Source: Vibrio ponticus (GTDB lineage: Bacteria > Pseudomonadota > Gammaproteobacteria > Enterobacterales > Vibrionaceae). Taken from it: a DNA stretch of 64,000 nt. The notes beneath the pieces are model-generated. The model searched no databases. It was not told the DNA's origin and worked only from the letters and a program-made list of their open reading frames with translations. Positions 24,433-32,229 of this stretch are shown in pieces (position 1 is the stretch's first letter; each line of letters opens with the position of its first letter). The DNA is taken from positions 248,001 through 312,000 of the forward strand of contig NZ_AP019657.1 in NCBI RefSeq assembly GCF_009938225.1, read 5' to 3'. The position numbers and the translations under genes are program-made.

Positions 24433-25212
24433 ATGGAAATTACATTCGAGATTCTTGCGCTGCTTGCGCTGGTTGCCACTGCTGCAGGGTTTATTGATGC
24501 CATGGCTGGTGGCGGCGGCTTATTAACGTTACCCGCGTTACTGGCAGCAGGCGTGCCTCCTACTCAAGCGCTCGCCACCAATAAACTGCAAAGCTCATTT
24601 GGCAGCTTTTCTGCCAGTTGGTACTTTGTGCGCAATGGCATTGTTAATCTAAAAGAGATGCGCCTGGCAATTGCTTGCACCTTTATTGGTTCAGCGATTG
24701 GCGCCGAAGCGGTGCAATATATAGATGCAGGGGTGCTTACAAGTCTTATTCCTTTGCTGCTGATTGCGATTTCTCTCTACTTTTTACTCGCCCCAACCAC
24801 TAAACCTGAACAGGGAGAGAGTAAGTTACCAGAAGCCGCATTTGCACTCTGTGTCGGCGGTGGGGTGGGTTTTTATGACGGCTTTTTTGGTCCAGGTACA
24901 GGGTCTATCTTTACCGTCTGTTTTGTCGCGATTGCGCAGTTTTCTCTGGTGGAGGCAACCGCACGTACCAAAGTCTTGAACTTCACCTCTAATATTGCTG
25001 CGCTGCTGTTCTTTATTTTAGCGGGCTTGCCAATTTGGGAGTTGGGTTTAGTGATGGCGGTCGGTGGCTTTATTGGCGCGCAACTTGGTGCGCGCGTTGT
25101 GGTGACCAAAGGTCAGCGCTGGATAAGACCGCTTGTGATCACGATGTCGATGCTGATGGCAACGAAATTACTTTGGGAACAGCACCAACAATGGTTGCAA
25201 TCAATTTTCTGA
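24433..25212 (+). CDS. TSUP family (TauE/SafE) membrane transporter
   Basis: The protein is a predicted inner-membrane transporter of the TauE/SafE/TSUP group, whose members move sulfur-containing anions or organic acids; the substrate here is unknown. The 259 residues are mostly hydrophobic with about eight membrane segments. The family glycine-rich motif AMAGGGGLLTLPALLAAGVPP, followed by ATNKLQSSFGS, is present near the N-terminus and repeated in degenerate form as GFYDGFFGPGTGS in the second half. Its 3' end overlaps the convergent LysR gene by 74 bp, which hints at linked function. Confidence 0.85.
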   Translation: MEITFEILALLALVATAAGFIDAMAGGGGLLTLPALLAAGVPPTQALATNKLQSSFGSFSASWYFVRNGIVNLKEMRLAIACTFIGSAIGAEAVQYIDAGVLTSLIPLLLIAISLYFLLAPTTKPEQGESKLPEAAFALCVGGGVGFYDGFFGPGTGSIFTVCFVAIAQFSLVEATARTKVLNFTSNIAALLFFILAGLPIWELGLVMAVGGFIGAQLGARVVVTKGQRWIRPLVITMSMLMATKLLWEQHQQWLQSIF

Positions 25213-26014
25213 TACGTTGATTGCGATAGGTGGCAGGGCGCAGGCAGATATTGATTGGTCGAGACAGTGACTGCAGTTGGTTAAAGTGATGGCAGTACTG
25301 CGCGTCAATCTGCAACGTATTGATCACCGAGAGTGGTACCAATGCTGGCGCGATACCGGAGAGTGCCAGTTGAGCTGCTGCAGCGTAAGAGTCCATCTGC
25401 ATGATAGGCTTAATGTTGAGCTGAGTTAAGATGCCGTATTGGTAAGTATTGGCAGGGTTACTCAAATCGTTGGTGATGATGGTTTGTGGTAATTCAGCCA
25501 ACGGTTGTTTGGCGACGATATAAAACGGTTCATCAAAGAGGGCAAAAGTCATCAACTGGTGTTGAGAGGGCAGGTAGCCAGCACAGATGCCAAGATGGGC
25601 TTTGCCGGATTGGACATGTTCGATAATGCGCGGAGTATGGTTGGTCGTCAGGGTCAAATAAGGATCTTGTGCAAAGTAGCCACCGAGAATTGGCGAAAGA
25701 AAGCCCGCTACTAACGTTTCCGAGCAATCAAGCCGAATTTGGCTATGTTCCACCATGTTTTGCTGTTCATAGATCAGCCCTCTTAACTCATTGAAGGTCG
25801 GACCGATGTTGTCGATCAGCGTTAACGCTTCGCTGGTGAGCTGGACATTCCTACCATCCGGTACAATCAGCTTTTTACCCAGTTTTTTCTCTAAATTGGA
25901 AATGCGTTTACTCACTGCCGATTGACTAATATAGAGCAGGCTACCTGTGCGACTCATGGTTTTCGCTTTGCTCAGCGTGATCAGCGTTTCAATACCTTCT
26001 AACAACATATCCAT
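25139..26014 (-). CDS. LysR-type transcriptional regulator
   Basis: This 291-residue regulator has an N-terminal winged helix-turn-helix (about residues 1-65; SRTGSLLYISQSAVSKRISNLEKKLG) and a C-terminal periplasmic-binding-protein-like effector domain. The effector is unknown. The gene is convergent with the TSUP transporter and their ends overlap by 74 bp, so the last residues (about VGAVPKVISLPSASTS) lie within the transporter gene. Control of the neighbour is an inference from position only. Confidence 0.88.
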   Translation of the reverse strand: MDMLLEGIETLITLSKAKTMSRTGSLLYISQSAVSKRISNLEKKLGKKLIVPDGRNVQLTSEALTLIDNIGPTFNELRGLIYEQQNMVEHSQIRLDCSETLVAGFLSPILGGYFAQDPYLTLTTNHTPRIIEHVQSGKAHLGICAGYLPSQHQLMTFALFDEPFYIVAKQPLAELPQTIITNDLSNPANTYQYGILTQLNIKPIMQMDSYAAAAQLALSGIAPALVPLSVINTLQIDAQYCHHFNQLQSLSRPINICLRPATYRNQRIRKLIATIVGAVPKVISLPSASTS

Positions 26015-26075
26015 TAATGACCAAGTGGAATGAGTGTTTCAATCTACCGCATTTACTGATCACTTGCATAGAAAA

Positions 26076-26098
26076 ACGGCACTCAAGTTGAGTGCCGT
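26076..26098 (-). terminator. Terminator of gbpA
   Basis: Perfect 10-bp arms ACGGCACTCA and TGAGTGCCGT surround a 3-nt loop. On the minus strand five T follow, in the right place to end the gbpA transcript. Confidence 0.8.
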
Positions 26099-26156
26099 AA
26101 TCGTGTTATTTATCAATCTGCGATGGAAGCAGAACGACAACAAATGCTGCCTAGCA

Positions 26157-27617
26157 TTAGTTCACTTTGTCCCAAGCCATTGTCCAGTGAGAACCGGTTG
26201 CTGGAGTGTAGTGAGTGGCGTTTTCTGTCCATTGTGAGCAGTAACCCGAGTATGGGAATGGCTTACATTGGTAGATCTGACCATCGCTTGCCAATACTTT
26301 TGTGCCTGCGGTGTAGCTCTTCACATTTTCAGGGAAGATAAAATCGTAGTCGCCTGCTGGTGGCGGTGTTGGCGCGTTAACCAAGTGGAAATCGTAGTTT
26401 ACTTGATCAACAAGGTTACCTGCCTGATCTTTAATGCGGCTGACTAAAATGTGATGACCTGGCTCTGCTTTCGACAATGTCAGTGAAACTGGCAGATATT
26501 GACCATCGCTTAGTTGACCAGTCCAGCTCGCTAGTGCTGCACGACCATGGTTGTAGACGGTAAGTTCTACGTCAATGTCGCCTTCAGCGGCTAGAGTGAG
26601 ATTAAGCTCTGTTGCTTGTTCGGTAATGGTGTACTCAGACTCAAGACCTTCAATGGTCAAAGCGTACTCTGGTTCTGGCGTTTCAATTTGGTAGCCAATT
26701 TCAACACGCTCCAAACTGCTACCCGCTTGCAGGTAAACAGGGTTGCTACCGTATGCTGGGGTAAATTTATCTTCGCGGTATTGACCAGCTTTGATCGCCG
26801 TTTGCTCTTGGTTGATCTTGGTCGCTAGGGCATGTGACCAGTTTTTCGCTTGAGTTAAGCTTTGCTCGCTGATGGTGAGCTCAGTGCGATAAGCGACATT
26901 TTCACCGCTGTTATCGAATACGCGCGTAAAGACTTTATCGCCGAGGTTAAGATCCATGGTTGGGTTGATTTGACCTGCTTGGTTCCACTCAGGCACAACC
27001 GGACCTTGACCATCAAATTTAACGTCAATCACGTTGTAAAAAGCGGCAGCTGTATCGCCCACATCCCAAACGGCTAAGATTACATGGTAACCTTCGCGCT
27101 CAGGTACATTACACTCGTGGCTAACTTGTTTTGGTGGCTGCACCATGTTGCCTTCAATCACACAGAATGGATTGAGATCAAAAGAGTCGCGGGACAGAAC
27201 TTGGTTTGAGTTCCAGTCAGTTTTAGTGATGTAGTATTTCCAATCACGAGTGACGTGGTTAGCAGTAAACGTCCACTCAAAGCTTTGCATACCAGCAGTA
27301 ATCGGGCGTTTTACCCAGCGATCGGCAGTCTGCTCATCAAGCGCCGTTGCCAGTGCAGATTGTGCGCTAGCAATTTTGCCATCTGCTGGACCTGCTTCAG
27401 GGAAACCTTCAGGACCTTCAACACTTTGTGGTTCGTATTGAATCGCACCACAGTTGGTGTTTTTTTCATTGGTGTCAGCGGTTGGGTATTTACACAGCGC
27501 TGCGCGGCTGCCAGCGATACCACCGTCGAATTCAGAAACGTAGCCGTGAGCTGCTACTTGACCACTTAGCGCAGTTAGAGCAAGCGCTAGTAGAGTTTTA
27601 TTTGGCAGTGATTTCAT
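26157..27617 (-). CDS. gbpA: GlcNAc/chitin-binding secreted protein GbpA (AA10 LPMO)
   Basis: GbpA is a secreted colonisation factor that binds chitin and mucin and has copper-dependent chitin-oxidising activity. I start it at ATG 27617 (RBS AAGGAG), giving 486 residues, close to V. cholerae GbpA; the frame upstream lies in the riboswitch leader. A signal peptide (about 1-23, ending QVAA) leaves His24 as the mature N-terminus; with His121 it forms the LPMO histidine brace. Next come the AA10 domain (24 to about 205), two middle modules (about 210-410) and a C-terminal chitin-binding module with Trp/Tyr-rich YSGYCSQW and [10 protein letters not shown] (about 425-486). Confidence 0.95.
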   Translation of the reverse strand: MKSLPNKTLLALALTALSGQVAAHGYVSEFDGGIAGSRAALCKYPTADTNEKNTNCGAIQYEPQSVEGPEGFPEAGPADGKIASAQSALATALDEQTADRWVKRPITAGMQSFEWTFTANHVTRDWKYYITKTDWNSNQVLSRDSFDLNPFCVIEGNMVQPPKQVSHECNVPEREGYHVILAVWDVGDTAAAFYNVIDVKFDGQGPVVPEWNQAGQINPTMDLNLGDKVFTRVFDNSGENVAYRTELTISEQSLTQAKNWSHALATKINQEQTAIKAGQYREDKFTPAYGSNPVYLQAGSSLERVEIGYQIETPEPEYALTIEGLESEYTITEQATELNLTLAAEGDIDVELTVYNHGRAALASWTGQLSDGQYLPVSLTLSKAEPGHHILVSRIKDQAGNLVDQVNYDFHLVNAPTPPPAGDYDFIFPENVKSYTAGTKVLASDGQIYQCKPFPYSGYCSQWTENATHYTPATGSHWTMAWDKVN

Positions 27618-27727
27618 CACATGCTCCTTTATAAGGTTGACTAAAAGCTTCACCTCGGCGCATGCGAAAGCCTGTTTATCAAGAGATTTGATAAACATCC
27701 ACAACACTTGAACTGGGTTGAACAAGT

Positions 27728-27812
27728 GGCGACCCCGCTATCATTGATGACCAGCATCTTTAGACCGGAAGCTTTGCGTCCCATTTTTTCAAATGGTTTG
27801 CCGAAAGTTGAG
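27728..27812 (-). promoter_or_regulatory. Class I cyclic-di-GMP riboswitch (GEMM) upstream of gbpA
   Basis: Read on the minus strand, the leader carries the GEMM-I landmarks in order: GGCAAACCATT, a short GAAA-type loop, AATGGGACGCAAAGC, TTCCGGTCTAAA (tetraloop-receptor and P3 side), and AGCGGGGTCGCC closing P1. V. cholerae gbpA is known to have such an aptamer (Vc1), so gene pairing supports the call. About 110 nt lie between aptamer and gbpA start, including a hairpin with arms TGTTTATCAA and TTGATAAACA (about 27673-27696) that may belong to the expression platform. Direction of control is not readable from sequence. Confidence 0.9.
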
Positions 27813-27993
27813 CAAAGGAATGTAGCTTAAATTTATCAGGCGCAACTATGAGTTTGAGTGGTTTGTGGAACAAAAATCCCAACTCGACAAAAGTTAACTG
27901 ATAGATGTGTAACTACATGTTATTCAGATGGTTTTGTTTTTTTTATCGCCGTTCTGAATGGTTTTTCATCACTTTTTGAGCGATGAAAAGAAG

Positions 27994-28017
27994 AAAAGCA
28001 GGCTGGCGCCTGCTTTT
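27994..28017 (-). terminator. Terminator of grcA
   Basis: Perfect 10-bp arms AAAAGCAGGC and GCCTGCTTTT surround a 4-nt loop, with a pyrimidine-rich CTTCTTTTC tail on the minus strand, 44 bp after the grcA stop. Confidence 0.75.
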
Positions 28018-28060
28018 CGAATTTAGTGTCTAATTTTTTAGTGCCGAGTGGCAATAGAAA

Positions 28061-28438
28061 TTATAGAGACTCAGTAAAAGTACGAGCGATAACGTCGCGT
28101 TGTTGCTCTGGAGTTAGAGAGTTGAAACGCACAGCGTAGCCAGATACACGGATAGTTAGCTGTGGGTAGTTCTCTGGGTGAGCAACTGCGTCTTCTAGAG
28201 TTTCACGACGTAGTACGTTTACGTTTAGGTGTTGACCACCTTCGATCTTTGGTGCAGCTTCGATTGCAACTTCACGGCTCTCGTACTCACCTAGGTCGCT
28301 GATAGCAACAACTTGGTCAGCTTCGTAGCCAGCAGATGCAGCAACACAACGTGCTTCGTTCTTTTCGCTATCTAGTAGCCAGATAGAGTTTAGTAGATCG
28401 TCGTTAGCTGCTTTAGTAATTTGAATACCTTGAATCAT
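28061..28438 (-). CDS. grcA: Autonomous glycyl radical cofactor GrcA (YfiD)
   Basis: GrcA replaces the damaged C-terminus of oxygen-cleaved pyruvate formate-lyase and restores activity. The 125-residue product matches E. coli YfiD along its length ([41 protein letters not shown]). The radical-bearing glycine is Gly100 in [10 protein letters not shown] start at ATG 28438; a GTG immediately upstream is possible, but AGGAGAGAG fits the ATG. Two FNR-like boxes lie upstream, as expected for an anaerobically induced gene. Confidence 0.95.
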   Translation of the reverse strand: MIQGIQITKAANDDLLNSIWLLDSEKNEARCVAASAGYEADQVVAISDLGEYESREVAIEAAPKIEGGQHLNVNVLRRETLEDAVAHPENYPQLTIRVSGYAVRFNSLTPEQQRDVIARTFTESL

Positions 28439-28537
28439 CACTCTCTCCTATTCCACAATGTTGTGGTTTTTAATGGTGTTAATTTTCAATTATTTGTTGA
28501 GCTAGGTAATATATAGCGAATATCCATTATATTAATA

Positions 28538-28551
28538 TTGATTTAGGTCAA
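28538..28551 (-). promoter_or_regulatory. FNR-like box, promoter-proximal, upstream of grcA
   Basis: TTGATTTAGGTCAA matches the FNR consensus TTGAT-N4-ATCAA at 9 of 10 positions. It lies about 107 bp upstream of the grcA start. An AT-rich -10-like TATATT (minus strand, about 28508-28513) is placed so that this box would sit near -41, a class II activator position. Confidence 0.65.
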
Positions 28552-28590
28552 ATTACAACTAAAAACCTTAATTTTTTGAAGGTGATTTTA

Positions 28591-28604
28591 TTGAGTTAAA
28601 TCAA
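28591..28604 (-). promoter_or_regulatory. FNR-like box, promoter-distal, upstream of grcA
   Basis: TTGAGTTAAATCAA matches the FNR consensus at 9 of 10 positions. Its centre is exactly 53 bp from that of the proximal box, the same spacing as the -40.5 and -93.5 FNR sites known for E. coli yfiD. Confidence 0.65.
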
Positions 28605-28766
28605 TAAACCCTTTAAAAACTGCCAATTACAATTTATTTTATAATTTAAAAAATAGTTAAAAGCTCATTTTGTTGTAAATTTACTACAAAATGGAGTGTT
28701 TGATGGTGATAAATTGCGCTAACTATCTGTATTTAGGTAGCCAAACTGAAAGAGTAAAGTGGTTAA

Positions 28767-29648
28767 ATGACAATGAGATCAAACTCACAAATTAAGTATA
28801 TTGGTGCTCACGTATCGGCAGCGGGTGGTGTTGACCAAGCGCCGATGCGAGCACGTGAGATCGGTGCCAATGCATTTGCACTGTTCACAAAAAATCAGCG
28901 TCAGTGGGTGGCAAAGCCACTGGAAGCAAAAACCATCAGTGCATTTAAAGCCAATTGCAAAATGTTGGGCTTTTCTGCTGACCAAATTCTTCCCCACGAC
29001 TCTTACTTGATTAACTTAGGCGCCCCAGAAGAAGAGAAACTGGAAAAATCTCGCGCTGCTTTTATTGATGAGATGGCGCGTTGTCAGCAACTGGGTTTAA
29101 CTCTGTTGAACTTCCATCCGGGTAGCCACCTCAATAAAATCTCTGAACAGGAGTGCCTAGCGAAGATTGCCGAATCGATTAACCTTGCTCATCAAGCGGT
29201 GCCAGATGTGATTGCTGTGATTGAGAATACCGCGGGGCAGGGCTCTAACTTAGGTTGGAAGTTTGAGCATCTAGCGCAGATTATTGAACAGGTAGAAGAT
29301 AAATCACGCGTTGGTGTCTGTATTGATACTTGTCATACCTTCGCCGCGGGTTATGATCTCTCAAGCAAAGAAGCGTGCGAGGCGACATTTGCCGAGTTTG
29401 ACCGTGTTGTCGGTATGCATTATTTGCGTGCAATGCACATCAATGATTCAAAATCTGCGTTAGGCAGTAAGGTCGATAGGCACCATGCGCTCGGCAAAGG
29501 TGAGATTGGTTGGGATTGCTTTGAGTATATCGCTAAAGATCCACGCTTTGATGGTATCCCGTTGATCTTAGAGACAATCGAACCTGACATTTGGCAGCAA
29601 GAAATTAATCAGTTGCGAGCATTTCACCGCCAAGCACTCGCTGATTGA
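28767..29648 (+). CDS. nfo: Endonuclease IV (AP endonuclease)
   Basis: Nfo is a metal-dependent AP endonuclease of base-excision repair. The 293-residue product has the xylose-isomerase-like barrel motifs: [63 protein letters not shown] and LILETIEPD, which supply the metal-binding His/Glu/Asp residues. The start at 28767 gives a slightly longer N-terminus than the family (usually beginning at KYIGAHV); ATG 28773 is an alternative. The uracil-DNA glycosylase gene follows, so two base-excision repair enzymes are neighbours. Confidence 0.95.
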   Translation: MTMRSNSQIKYIGAHVSAAGGVDQAPMRAREIGANAFALFTKNQRQWVAKPLEAKTISAFKANCKMLGFSADQILPHDSYLINLGAPEEEKLEKSRAAFIDEMARCQQLGLTLLNFHPGSHLNKISEQECLAKIAESINLAHQAVPDVIAVIENTAGQGSNLGWKFEHLAQIIEQVEDKSRVGVCIDTCHTFAAGYDLSSKEACEATFAEFDRVVGMHYLRAMHINDSKSALGSKVDRHHALGKGEIGWDCFEYIAKDPRFDGIPLILETIEPDIWQQEINQLRAFHRQALAD

Positions 29649-29743
29649 TATGTCTGACTAGTCATTTAGTTAAAAGTGGCACTAATCTTTCATTAATAAG
29701 CTCATTACACCGCAATGCGTTTACTAATAAAGAAGGTGCCGCT

Positions 29744-29866
29744 ATGAATACCTACTCGCCAACTACTCGCACTTATCCTGCTCGTATGCCTGTTCCCAAT
29801 CGACACATTCATGGGCAAGGGCATTATCGAACCCCTCAGCGAAATCTGAAGCATCAACACCAATAA
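29744..29866 (+). CDS. Possible small basic protein between nfo and ung
   Basis: A 40-codon frame (MNTYSPTTRTYPARMPVP...) is preceded by AAGAAGG seven bases before its ATG, a good ribosome-binding site. The product is rich in Arg, His, Pro, Tyr and Gln and has no hydrophobic segment. I recognise no family. It could be a real small protein or a chance frame; the ribosome-binding site is the only positive evidence. Confidence 0.35.
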   Translation: MNTYSPTTRTYPARMPVPNRHIHGQGHYRTPQRNLKHQHQ

Positions 29867-29943
29867 CCTAACTCTTGTTCCTTCACGAGTTTTTCTTACA
29901 ATAAAGCGCAAGAAATCTTCCAATATTAAAGAAGGAACAGATC

Positions 29944-30630
29944 ATGACCTCAACGCTTACTTGGCATGACGTGATTGGTAGTGAAAAGCAGCAAGACTAT
30001 TTTCAGCAAACCCTGAGTTATGTTGAACAAGAGCGTGCCAGTGGAAAGACCGTTTTTCCACCAGAAGCGGATGTGTTCAATGCATTTAGCGCGACTGAAT
30101 TTGAGCAGGTTAAAGTCGTGATCCTTGGTCAAGACCCTTATCACGGACCGAATCAGGCACATGGGTTGTGTTTTTCTGTTTTGCCTGGGGTAAAAACGCC
30201 ACCTTCACTGGTCAATATGTATAAAGAGTTAGCGCAAGACATAGCAGGCTTTGAGATCCCGCAGCATGGCTACTTACAGAAGTGGGCTGAGCAGGGGGTA
30301 TTGTTGCTCAATACGGTTTTAACCGTAGAGCAAGGTAAAGCGCACTCTCACGCTAAAACGACAGGCTGGGAAACCTTTACCGATCGAGTCATAGAGGCGA
30401 TTAACCAGCACAACTCAGGCGTTGTATTCTTACTGTGGGGCGCTCACGCGCAGAAAAAAGGTCGCTTTATCGATCGTGATAAACATCATGTGTTGGAGGC
30501 GCCGCATCCCTCACCATTGTCGTCACATCGCGGCTTTTTTGGTTGTAAGCATTTTTCTCAGGCAAATCAACTGCTCGAGCAGCAAGGATTGCCTGCGATA
30601 GATTGGACGCTTCCCCTTATCGTTGAGTAA
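29944..30630 (+). CDS. ung: Uracil-DNA glycosylase (family 1)
   Basis: Ung excises uracil from DNA as the first step of base-excision repair. The 228-residue product has the water-activating loop [13 protein letters not shown] with Asp64, and the minor-groove loop [14 protein letters not shown] with a His at about 187, the same numbering as E. coli Ung. AAGGAACAGATC precedes the ATG. Confidence 0.97.
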   Translation: MTSTLTWHDVIGSEKQQDYFQQTLSYVEQERASGKTVFPPEADVFNAFSATEFEQVKVVILGQDPYHGPNQAHGLCFSVLPGVKTPPSLVNMYKELAQDIAGFEIPQHGYLQKWAEQGVLLLNTVLTVEQGKAHSHAKTTGWETFTDRVIEAINQHNSGVVFLLWGAHAQKKGRFIDRDKHHVLEAPHPSPLSSHRGFFGCKHFSQANQLLEQQGLPAIDWTLPLIVE

Positions 30631-30659
30631 TCGATAAGCGCAATATTTCAACTTACGAT

Positions 30660-30696
30660 AGAGCGCTCAATATTTGTTCGTTTTCTTGAGCGCTCT
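30660..30696. repeat. Inverted repeat after ung
   Basis: Perfect 11-bp arms AGAGCGCTCAA and TTGAGCGCTCT surround a 15-bp loop. No T-run follows, so it may be a weak terminator or mRNA-stabilising hairpin. Confidence 0.5.
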
Positions 30697-30758
30697 CGAA
30701 ACCTTTTGCCTGAATCTTATATACACTTACAAAGAGTGTGTGTTTAAGGAGAGGCACA

Positions 30759-31310
30759 ATGATGATTGAAAAGATCAGACGTGAACATGGCTATATGATT
30801 CGCCTGTTGGCGATCCTTGCGGATAAAGTCGAACGCCTGAAGCAAGAGCAACCGGTCAACTACAGCTTGATAAAAGAAGTAGTGGATTACTTATCGGAAC
30901 ATGCAGAAAACTCTCATCACCCAAAAGAAGATGTTCTCTATCATTATTACCAAGATCATTATGGTGATAAGGATGAAATGGAGAACTTGGAGTTTGAACA
31001 TAAGCTTTTAGAGTGCAAAACGCGCTCATTCCAAACCACGGTTGAAATGATCCTGCAAGACGCGGTGGTTCCTCATCAAGTGTTTATTGAACAGTTAGAA
31101 GAGTTTATGGAAGCGCAGCGCGAGCACTTGGAGTTTGAGGAGCGCAAGATTATACCGATGATCTGTGAGCGCTTTACGGTGCAAGATTGGCAGGAAGTCG
31201 AGCAGCAGTTCTACCATGATGATGAAGACCCGGTTTTTGGCAGAACGATCGCAGAGCAGTATGCGCAACTAGCTCAGCGGGTGCGCGAGACTGATAACGA
31301 AATCACTTAA
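30759..31310 (+). CDS. Hemerythrin HHE-domain protein
   Basis: This predicted four-helix-bundle protein binds a di-iron centre or oxygen/NO species; its exact role is unknown. I start it at ATG 30759 because AAGGAGAGG precedes it, giving 183 residues. Candidate iron ligands follow the HHE pattern: His in RREHGYMIRLL, His-His/Glu in ENSHHPKEDVLYH, His in EFEHKLLE, and HLEFEERKIIPM. The C-terminal part is acidic. It stands alone between two terminators or hairpins. Confidence 0.88.
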   Translation: MMIEKIRREHGYMIRLLAILADKVERLKQEQPVNYSLIKEVVDYLSEHAENSHHPKEDVLYHYYQDHYGDKDEMENLEFEHKLLECKTRSFQTTVEMILQDAVVPHQVFIEQLEEFMEAQREHLEFEERKIIPMICERFTVQDWQEVEQQFYHDDEDPVFGRTIAEQYAQLAQRVRETDNEIT

Positions 31311-31314
31311 AAGC

Positions 31315-31342
31315 AAAAAAAGAGGCATTGAGCCTCTTTTTT
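31315..31342. terminator. Bidirectional terminator
   Basis: AAAAAAGAGGC and GCCTCTTTTTT arms around ATTGA serve both the hemerythrin gene from the left and the convergent 60-residue ORF from the right. Confidence 0.8.
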
Positions 31343-31353
31343 CTAATCTATTA

Positions 31354-31536
31354 TTACCAATCGATGTCGTCAAAGTTATCGAGACCGATATCCATGTCCC
31401 GCAGTTCTTTTTCTAAACGGCGACGGTCATTAATCGCTTCAATTTCACGCCATTTACGTTTTACCGGTTTGTTTCTAGCTGAACGTCCTCTGGAGAAATC
31501 CATCTCCATCATTTCATCAAAGTTTAAGCCATCCAT
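31354..31536 (-). CDS. Small conserved protein, DUF3545-type
   Basis: The 60-residue product (MDGLNFDEMMEMDFSRG..., ending DIGLDNFDDIDW) has an acidic start and end around a basic Arg/Lys-rich centre. I recognise it as the DUF3545-like small protein conserved in Vibrio and related genera; the function is unknown. A terminator immediately downstream supports a real transcription unit. Confidence 0.7.
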   Translation of the reverse strand: MDGLNFDEMMEMDFSRGRSARNKPVKRKWREIEAINDRRRLEKELRDMDIGLDNFDDIDW

Positions 31537-32229
31537 ATGCTGCCACCTCTGTTTGATTGTTATGCTGAGATTAATACCATTGAGGGGTAAGCCTATCTAT
31601 GATTGATTTCTCATTTGTTGCGATCCAATGAATTTTTTATATTTTTTGTGCTCGAGTCGTCTTTTTATGGATGACAAAAGAACAAAAATTAATCATTTAA
31701 TCATGTCAATTTCATCAAACTTGGCTATTTTTGATGTTAACTGGCTGTTTTAAATTGCGTCCAATTGCGAGCGAAAGCGTTTGATCGCGACAGATAATCC
31801 AAACTACGCAGCAGATAGAAATAATTTAGCCGTACGACTGGTCTAACTACCAGATTCGACAAGGGATTGACCTGTTTGGATACCGACGTGAGTCACAAGA
31901 CTTGCTGAGTATCACGATGTTGTAAATGATTGAACAAAATGATCATCAATAGTTAATTCTTTGTCTTGAGATGTGTTAATCGATGGTGAGTTTATAGTAA
32001 AAAATAACATCCAAATGCATAGGTTTGCATATTGATTTTTGCCATTCTTCACTGCATTATCCGCCCGTCAAAAAATACGTCGATACGTAAAAGGGAAGCA
32101 TGAAGCGGGTTTTACATATCTCAGCTGTAAAAGAATAAATCATAAATACTAAGACTAACTTGACACTTAGTACGCAGCTAGATGGAAGGCAGGGATGCAG
32201 GGATTGACGAAACTCACTTTGAGGATGTT
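31537..32229. promoter_or_regulatory. Long upstream region of the AgcS symporter
   Basis: This gap of nearly 700 bp lies between divergent units. It is AT-rich with only short dyads, for example CTGG-tctaacta-CCAG near 31838. I looked for a glycine riboswitch, known in front of an AgcS symporter gene in V. cholerae, and did not find its conserved segments. A frame open from 32182 into agcS is an upstream extension, not a separate gene. Confidence 0.35.

Noticed and set aside
26034..26341. Plus-strand small frames opposite the end of gbpA
   Set aside because: They run antisense to gbpA and its terminator without translation signals.
27618..27725. 36-residue extension of GbpA
   Set aside because: It lies in the riboswitch leader; the signal peptide and AAGGAG fit the ATG at 27617.
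31740..32180. Glycine riboswitch before agcS
   Set aside because: Conserved core segments of the aptamer could not be found on the plus strand.
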